From Rhizophlyctis rosea (taxonomy: Eukaryota > Chytridiomycota > Chytridiomycetes > Rhizophlyctidales > Rhizophlyctidaceae), in the NCBI GenBank assembly GCA_027596075.1, contig JADGJC010000223.1, forward strand, positions 1 to 64,000: DNA of 64,000 nucleotides, written 5' to 3'. Under the pieces are notes generated by a model. It did no database searches and was not told the DNA's origin. It saw only the letters and a program-made list of their open reading frames with translations. Of the stretch, positions 56,546 through 64,000 are shown piece by piece; the stretch's first letter is position 1; every line of letters begins with the position of its first letter. The position numbers were made by a program, and so were the translations under genes.

Positions 56546-59104
56546 GTGGTGCGACTGCTGAATGAGGTTAGACGAGATGAGATGCCGGAGCGCACTATGC
56601 CATTTAATCTGGCATTCTCAAATTGGAGAAGATGGGAACAAAAGGTTCAGGGACGGCCCAGTATGCAACCCACGGTGACCGACACTTGGATCATCTGCCA
56701 TTGGGCAAATGATATGGTTGCTGAATATAAATGCATGAGGATACGATCAAGCGCCTGCTAGGCTACCTCATATGGGCTTGGTAGGGGTGGACACTGTAAT
56801 ACTGTACCGGAGTGTAACTGAGTGTACAAGTCGGTTTATTTCTTTGGTTTCTAAGCGCGTGGAGGTTGGATATGGGTGAGGTGAGATAAGTCTGAGATGA
56901 TCCCGACAATGACCCATGGAACTGTGGGTATAGACCCTATGAAATAAACTTCTTTGCTACTGATCTGCCACACAGCCATGTTCGCCTGTTCGCACGTTGA
57001 GCGGTTCCAATTGATTTTCGTTTGATTTGAGAACCGTGATTCGGTAGATGCTGTTTGAAGGGGGACGAGTGGGATATTGGCAACACAAAAAGGGATCTCA
57101 GAGCAGCTGTCTTGCGAAAGCGGCTGAGGGTGGTGGAGACATAACAATACGTTCAATTGAATTGCAAGATAGGCCTGAGGAAGGGCGCACACCAACGTCT
57201 GTCACCATATCATGATTCTTGCTCTCTTGCACAAGGTTGATGTCCGCATTGAGCACCATCCTAGTCATTGCCGTGCCTATTTCTTACATAGGAGGGCAAA
57301 TGGTTCTCGTCGTGCATGCCAAGGCTCCAACGAGCAAAGCCGCCACTTTTTCGATTGAGGAAGGCCCTATCGAAAGCTTTGTTACCTTTGTTGGCGCCGT
57401 CCACCACCCATCAAGTTCTCCTTAAAAACCTCGTCTTCTGAAAAACGCTGACCTGTTGGGCTGCGCACTTCCAAGAGAAACGAGCTGTCGAGCAAACTCT
57501 CAGAACTCTCATGGTCCGATGGTTCGAATACGTTGCATATCATTTTCGGGCATCGACCTGATTGGTTAGCTGAGCAGTCATTGTTGAGGAGCCAGTCAGG
57601 GGCTTGGTTTGTGAGTTACATGGGTTTGGGATCAGGCAAGGAAGACTCTTCCTTCGGACGTATTCAGCGCAATGGATGAATATGAGTGAGCCGACTTGTT
57701 CCCAGACGATGTGTTGGCACTTGCAGCGCGTGAGCGGAGTCGGACGTTTTTTGTCGCTCGTGAGTCAGACGAACATGTTCATCCAGGAACGCTTGAAAGG
57801 TTTATGGTCGATCTTCGCTACCGATGTTTGTCTCTGCATGGCATTTGTGGTATGGCATCCTCCATGGACCATGAACTCGTACCATCCTTTTCCGCCTTGT
57901 CAGCCCCTTGCGCATCACTTTACACACTTTACGTGGCATCTTCTGAGAAAGGTTAGGTCATGTTCTTTGATGGCATCTTGATCTCACGATACTTGTACGG
58001 CATCAAAAAGCGATTTACACAGATCGCTTCTCCTCACGACGTAGCGGGAACTTTGTGACCATCTGTTTCAACAATATGTCTCTGCTGATACTCGAACGGG
58101 CGTCCGTCGGGAACACATTCTGCGACATCGGATGGAGCCGTTATATCTCATTTCCGATGGACTTCGGTCAAATTGATGTTGGGTACTTTGCGTAGTGTGG
58201 ATGACCATTCCAATCGCATTTGCAAAGCCTCTCAAGGCCAAATCGCGCTGCACTCTCTATAAGCAGGCCTTTATGGGCGACTTCTAGTGAGAGCGAATGC
58301 CAACATGAAAGTAGCCTACAAGGTGATGCATAGGCAAGGACGCACGCCTGCTCCAAGTTCACTTGAGCCATGATGGACTTTCTATATTTTTCGCTTACAC
58401 GGACCTCTCTCCTTGGTTGTGTAGGACTTTCTGAAGTTTGCGCAAGGAAGACCGATGAAATGTGTCGGTCCTTGTTCGTTTGACATGGGTGTCCCGCGAT
58501 TTGCTTCCTTTTCATAAAAAATGGGATGCCGCACGGGGATGTTCACCCATGCATCGTCAACTATCGTCAGATTGAGGAGAAATGGGCAAAAAGGAATTGC
58601 GGATGAGGAGTCGACAACAGAACATGTGACCGGTGCGCGAATGCAGGAGCCCCTGATCCTTGGCAGTGGGATTGGGTGATTGACGGTAACTTTGAGGAGA
58701 TGGTCAAAAGTGGGCAAGCATGGGGTCATTTTGATACGGATATGAATGGGACATGCATTGATGCGTTGGTAACGTCTCTCGGTTGTCGCCACTACTCACC
58801 TTAATCGTTGGTCATTATTATTGAGCTGAGCAGATTCGACGATGGTTGGTGGGACTGTCAGTCAAGATATACTCCGGTGCAACCACACCGAATTTTTACC
58901 ATTTCATGAATGCCACAACCACAAGCTGGAGGAAGAGGATGGCTTGTGAGACGATTCCCACAAAGCTTCGACACTTTCGACGTGGTGATCAATGCTCGAT
59001 AGCCATCTACAATCCAGAAGTGCGTGTAAAGTCAAGTGGTTATCCTTCGTATTTTGACTCCATAGTCTCTGACTTCTGACCTGACGAGGTCCAATCGCAG
59101 AAAT
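56546..59104 (+). other. stretch with isolated exon-like frames, no gene model
   Basis: Several plus-strand open segments look protein-like but could not be linked. They are about 57219-57425 (ILVIAVPISYIGGQMVLVV, hydrophobic); about 57690-57956 (LFPDDVLALAARERSRTFF, HVHPGTLERFMVDLRYRC, ending at GTTAGG); 57960-58057 (FFDGILISRYLYGIKKRFTQ); and about 58625-58804 (CDRCANAGAPDPWQWDWVID, FDTDMNGTCIDALVTSL). They may be remains of, or exons from, a fast-evolving gene. No family is recognised. Confidence 0.25.
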
Positions 59105-59374
59105 ATCAAATTTGCTACGATCACCAATCCAAAGTTGATGGCAACGGGGATGGCAGATACCATTCGACTTCATCCTCTTCATGTTGGTCCCCTAAGCAAA
59201 CTATTCTACGACTACATTTTACATCACAGCAAGACTGATTGGGTATGCATACACTTTTGCACAACTAATAGGATTATTTACATCTTTGCAAGAAGGTACA
59301 ATTGAACAGGTATCTATCCACACGATTGCCCCACCCCTTCCGCAACTAAGCAAGTCACCGCACCACTTCACCTA
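59105..59374. other. intergenic, 3' side of the SNF2 gene
   Basis: No features seen; this is probably the 3' UTR region of the minus-strand helicase gene. Confidence 0.4.
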
Positions 59375-62300
59375 TTAGTCATCATCCAGTACGATCGGAT
59401 CGTCCGCCTGCCCTGAACCCCTCATTAGACCTGACGGATGTGTCAAGCCAGATGCGGGTGCAGTGGACGCCCTATATGCCGGTAATGGTGGTCGCTCCTC
59501 CTTCGGCTCCAACAGCTGCCCTTCGTTCTCTGCCATTGGCTGCTGTCCCTGCTCCTGTGCCGCCGACGGCCGCGAGGGTGTAATAGTCGGAAGTCTTACA
59601 GGTAACGGGTGAAGCGCAGGTGTTGCAGAGGCCAGGCGTTGCAAACTGGCGGGATCACGTGATGAGGGCAAGATGGGCGTTGGAACAGGAGACGCTGTAG
59701 GCACCGTGGGAATGTGAATGCGACCAAGTGTGGCTCCCGATGCTGATTTGGGGGTAGCCGGTCGCGAAGCGCCAAAGTTGCGAGGACCGGGAGAGAGTGT
59801 TGAATGGGTCTTCGTCGAGATGATGACCTGCGGGGACATGGTATGGAATGTCGGCGATTGCCGGACAGCTGGCTTATATGCCGCTTTCTGAGCTGGTACT
59901 TGTGGAGTTGCCGGGTTTGACGGAGTGGTATTTCCCGCAGACTTGCCCGACACGGTGGTAGAAGGAGTACGTTTCACTCCAGTCTCGGCATTCCCACGAT
60001 CCCGCGGTGATTGATCGACCCGAGGAGAAGGTTTCTTCAACTTCGCGCTATTCGCACGGATGGCACTTTCAGTTCCTTCAACCTGCACCTCTTGGCCGGC
60101 TGCGGGCGATTCGCGACCGGGCAATTGTGTTGCCAGTGCCCCTTTAACGGTTTGGCGAACATTCGCACTCTCAAGACCCGCGTCGGCAATTGACATCCTG
60201 CCGTTGACACCACTCTGAAAAGCGGGTGAGGTTCAGCTTTCACTCCTCAGCCTCGAGAAAAACGCCAAGCTTACCTGACGAGAAAGCATCACCTGTTCAC
60301 CCGAGGCCTTGGACGGGGCAAAATCCGTGACAGATCCACCTGATTCCGGCCTGGATGTTGTTGATGATTCCACAATCGTTGCAACATTTCCATTGAGAAG
60401 CTCCGAAGAGAGTGCGGCTTGGATTGCAATAGACGTGCTCGTCATGCCGTCAGTCGAACTTCCAATTGCCGCTTCAGCGTGCAGGAAGGATCTCTTCATA
60501 AGACTGTTGCTGTTGCGGTTCGCCTTCTCCTCCTCCAACTCTTTGCTCCATTCAGCCTCTTCTTCTTCCGTCGGATTGTATGGGACGTCTTGAGATTTGT
60601 GCTCGTCAATTCGAACCAATGAATTCCGAAGGCTGCGGGGAAGAGGTTGACATGCACGCAATCAGTATGCAAGACTTAACATGCCGCACACACACTGAGT
60701 CAGTTGTTGCTTACTCTTTAGCGACCTCACGGATAACCCGGTCGTCGTATTGACTCAATGTCTGCTCATCCCCTTCAGTCATTTCCCACTCCTGAGTTTC
60801 GGGCGGACGCTTGAAATATTTCGTCATCGATTCCCTCGTGGTCAGCTTCAAGATGTTCTTTTTGTCTACCACATCTCTGATATGACGTGATGACATGGTC
60901 AGAGAATTTGCAGGTTGTACGTTGACAGTGTGCAGAAAAACCTACTTTGCTAATGCAACCTTGAATGCATTACGATGTCTCAACTGATCTTCGACTGTGC
61001 CTTCTACGATGAGACGATACACGTAGACTGGCCGGGTTTGCCCATAGCGGTACGCCTTGAGGACAGTAGGTGAGCAACATGAGCTCAAATGGTCGTGAAA
61101 AACATCACGTACCCGTCCAATGGCTTGCTCATCTTCGGAGGGATTCCATCCCCAATCAACCAATATTACTCGATTAGCGCCTTGAAGATTCATGCCTACG
61201 GATCCAGCCTACCATGTTCATTAGCCATGAAATTACATCTTCGCTCAGCTGACATGGCAACGAACCTTGATGGAAATCAGGAACACGTTCTCGTTCGGTG
61301 TTTCATTGAATTTGTCAACTAATCCTTGTCTGGTCTGCACAGACAATCAGTAAAATCATGACCACCAAATCATGTGACATTGAGGGATTCGAACTTACCG
61401 AAGCCTGAACATCTCCTTTGATGGTGACAGTGCTGACGCCGCACTTTTTGAGTATGATTTCTAAATACGCTGTACGAGAGCATAAGCCATAATCTTATAC
61501 AGGCTAATCGCATTCACTTACCCAGAGTTTCAAGGCTTCGAGAGAAGACCAGGACTTTCTCGTTGAGTCTCATGGCATGTCTGACGATATCAATCACGAC
61601 CTTCATCTTGACGGAGTGACGGAGATTGTCAAGATCTATGCAAGCGGACAAAATAAGCATCCTTTGATTGTCGAAGAATCTGGTAGAAAACGTAAACTCA
61701 CCTTCATATTTCCGAAATACATGCTCCAATGGCGGACTGCTGCTCGTGAGGTCATCCATTCTGATGTGTTGAAGTCAGCACACGCGTGTGCCATTTTTAC
61801 AGACGGCCTAGATTCCGAACATCAAACTCACTTTTCTACTTCCATGTCCATTTCCCCTTCGTCTTCCAAAACATCCTTATCTTCACCGCTATCATCTCCA
61901 CTCCTTGGCGTTTGTGGCATTCCAATTTCAACGCCTAATAATGTCAGATAAGAATATGGCCATACACGCATGCAAACATAAGTAGTGACACTCACCATCG
62001 CCCGATCCTCTCTTCCACTCACTAAACGTGCTGTCACCGCTATTCTTCTTCTCGACAACCTTCCCAGGAACCTTCTTTCGGGTGTTACTCCCAAAGTGCT
62101 GGTAAATCCAAGGGTGGTTGCACAGTCGCGTCATTGCATGATGCCGGGAGAGGATGCTATCACCGTTGAATCCCGACGTCGGGTCAAAGCTGTCAAGGTA
62201 GGCCTGCGGGGGAACAATTACTTGTGTGACACGACCCAAAATTTTGAGCGAAGCAGGAAGCGTACATTATACAACTCTCGTTGGAACGGCGTCAACTGAC

Positions 62301-63999
62301 AAAAGATCATGTATTCATGTTTCGGTTGCAGTTCTTCTGTCAGCAACGTATTGTCTTTCCTGTGGAAAACATGGTCGATACGTGTCCCGTTCACCTTCAC
62401 TCCGTTCAAAACCATACCTGTCAATGAGGTTCGACAATTGTTCTCGCAATTTCCACAATTGTCTCCGCGCCTGCGACTGTTCCGCCAGCGTGGAATCGGC
62501 AAAGCCTCCACGTACAATCGGAGTTTCGTATGCGTCTTTGTACTCTTTCAAGTCACCAAGCCATCCCGGAGCCACGAAATTGACCATTCCCCAATATTCA
62601 ACCAAGTTGTTCTGCAGTGGGTATCCTGTCAGACAGATTCGACTTGGAGTGTTGACGTTGTTGAGCATTCGTGTCTTTACTCCCATCGTGTTTCTAAGCT
62701 GTGTAAGATGTCAGATTACCACGCACAGGGCGCCATTTTCATCCAAAATCCAAACCGGCTTACCTCTTGCCCCTCGTCACATATTAGCAAACTCGCGCCC
62801 GGGGACAGAAGTAGTTCCGTCATCATTCGTGCCTGCTTAGCTTCTTCTGTCTCCACCGGTTCTTCGCCTGGCGCTGCATCGACCGGTCTCAGCTTCGGCT
62901 TACACAACCCTGCAAGTATCTGATAACCAATCAGAAACACCCCGCCCTGATTATGCCATTGCTTCACAGCGTGATGCCGCTGATTCCAGTCGCCTGACAG
63001 AACATGAAAAGGGTGAGAATGTGCAACGACAAACATCCACTAACAAAATGTGCAATACATACTGGTTCTGGGCAGAATATGTACCCTGAGGCTGTCGCCA
63101 CCATCCCACAAGCTGATCTCATGTTGCCTACGGAAGTATCAGTAAGAAGTCAAGTGTATTGCCATCAGGGTAGTTACCAATTCGCCACAAGGGAGGGTGG
63201 GACGACAACCAAGACCTTGTTTGCCTGGAGCTAATTGCCAGGTGAGAACATGACCAAACATATAAAGTCTTCCAATTGGTTTACCCTTAAATGCTCAGGA
63301 ATTGCCGGATTGTCCTTCTTGATTTCTCGAGCCAGCACACTCAAGAAAGCAACCACCTGACAGGTTTTCCCTACAAGTTCGAAACAGAGCATGTGAGGAT
63401 CCGGAGGCAAGTGAAAAGTTCCACTCTGACTTACCAAGGCCCATAGCATGCGCCAAAATACACCCCGCATACCCCTTGCCATCTTCACGATCAAGCTGCA
63501 TCATGATCAAATTCTTCCAAATGAATCGAACCCCCTCAATCTGATGAGGCTTCAAAGTAGATGCCAAATATTGTGGGAAATAGATTGGAGCTTCATTGTC
63601 GGCGTGGCCCGGATTGACCAAAATCTACCATTGACGGGAAATGTCATTCGGTGAGTACAACCACTGCGAAGTACAATACACACTCTTGCTTCACCCACGT
63701 CGGCGGTGATGCCTGCGGCGGTGATACATGCAACGCAGCCATTTTGACGCAAGGGTATTCACCTTTTTTCCAGAACCCCAGTCACGTCTAGGCTGCTCCA
63801 TCTGCCTCCTCCTCTCCCGCTCCTCGATCTCCTTCTGCTGTCTCTTCCGATCATCCCGCAAGGCAACCGTACTCCTACTCTCCGGTTTCGCTTCATAAAA
63901 CTTCCGCTTCTTCTTCTTTCCGGCCCCTCCCCAATTGCGAACTCGATCAGATGGAGATGTGAATGATCGATTGTCGCTACGCCGTTCGAATGGCTTTAA
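59375..63999 (-). CDS. SNF2-family ATPase of the ARIP4/RAD54L2-ATRX type, 5' end missing
   Basis: The gene enters from the right edge and ends at 59375, with more than ten introns. In order: a basic coiled region (QQKEIEERERRRQ); motif I HAMGLGKT, split by the intron at 63434-63371; motif Ia VLVVVPPSLVANW (63.2 kb); motif II DEGQE (62764-62778); motif III LTGYPLQNNLVEYWGMVNFV (62.6 kb); a linker with QLTPFQRELY; helicase C motifs EKVLVFSRSLETLG (61.5 kb) and SVGMNLQGANRVILVDWGWN, then YRYGQTRPVYVYRL (61.0 kb). LTGYP in place of LTGTP, and DEGQ, are marks I associate with ARIP4-type proteins. These ATPases remodel chromatin or move along DNA; ARIP4 is linked to SUMO and transcription. The last exon is Ser/Pro/Ala-rich and ends DDPIVLDDD, a SUMO-interaction-like motif. 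Exact exon joins were only partly traced. Confidence 0.88.
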
Positions 64000-64000
64000 A

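Noticed and set aside
1..64000. Transposable elements, rRNA and viral genes
   Set aside because: No reverse transcriptase, integrase, transposase catalytic motif, rRNA segment or viral protein was recognised on either strand; no terminal inverted repeats or target duplications could be seen by eye.

Overview
The window looks like nuclear DNA of a zoosporic, early-diverging fungus, most likely a chytrid (inference). The reasons are spliceosomal introns of about 50-100 bases with GT..AG ends, a STE12 regulator with C-terminal zinc fingers, fungal-type eIF4B, SMNDC1 and F-box proteins, and two class C G-protein-coupled receptors, a class absent from Dikarya but known from zoosporic fungi. A nuclear tRNA-Asn runs off the left edge and a SNF2-family gene off the right. 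Two 10-base N gaps (11321-11330, 54623-54632) mark scaffold joins.

Layout: tRNA-Asn (1-71, minus); SAM-dependent methyltransferase with a myristoylation-type N terminus (613-1854); F-box gene with two frame breaks (2180-3217, minus); about 5 kb without a recognisable gene; STE12-like factor (8239-10016). The most distinctive locus is 10.9-24.2 kb. Two long, intron-rich receptors (30 and 29 exons) face each other tail to tail, each combining a secreted ectodomain with bacterial solute-binding-protein features and a class C seven-helix domain. Between them, transcribed with the first, lies a Rho-like small GTPase whose switch II motif is destroyed. I rebuilt both receptors exon by exon, using each as the guide for the other; many exon lengths and intron phases are identical, so they are an inverted duplicate pair.

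The 24.2-32.2 kb stretch has only a decayed-looking membrane-protein locus. Then come SMNDC1/SPF30 (32258-33443, minus), a BTB-domain gene (34064-35289), a new-looking coiled-coil/CCHH-finger gene with a tandemly duplicated exon (37756-39464) and a secreted Thr-rich/LRR protein (40172-41032, minus). From 41 to 50 kb there are fragments of an unrecognised multi-exon family, including two diverged copies at 42.8-43.4 and 46.3-46.8 kb. eIF4B (50270-53248) carries a 28-base minisatellite in its third intron. After a gene-poor stretch with a few exon-like open segments, an ARIP4/ATRX-type SNF2 ATPase (59375 to beyond 63999, minus) ends with a SUMO-interaction-like motif.

A composition pattern crosses many of the genes: within individual exons the sense strand starts C-rich (C-ending codons) and becomes G-rich (G-ending codons) toward the 3' end. 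All exon models come from reading the sequence by eye with splice-site and paralogue logic; no alignment or search was run.
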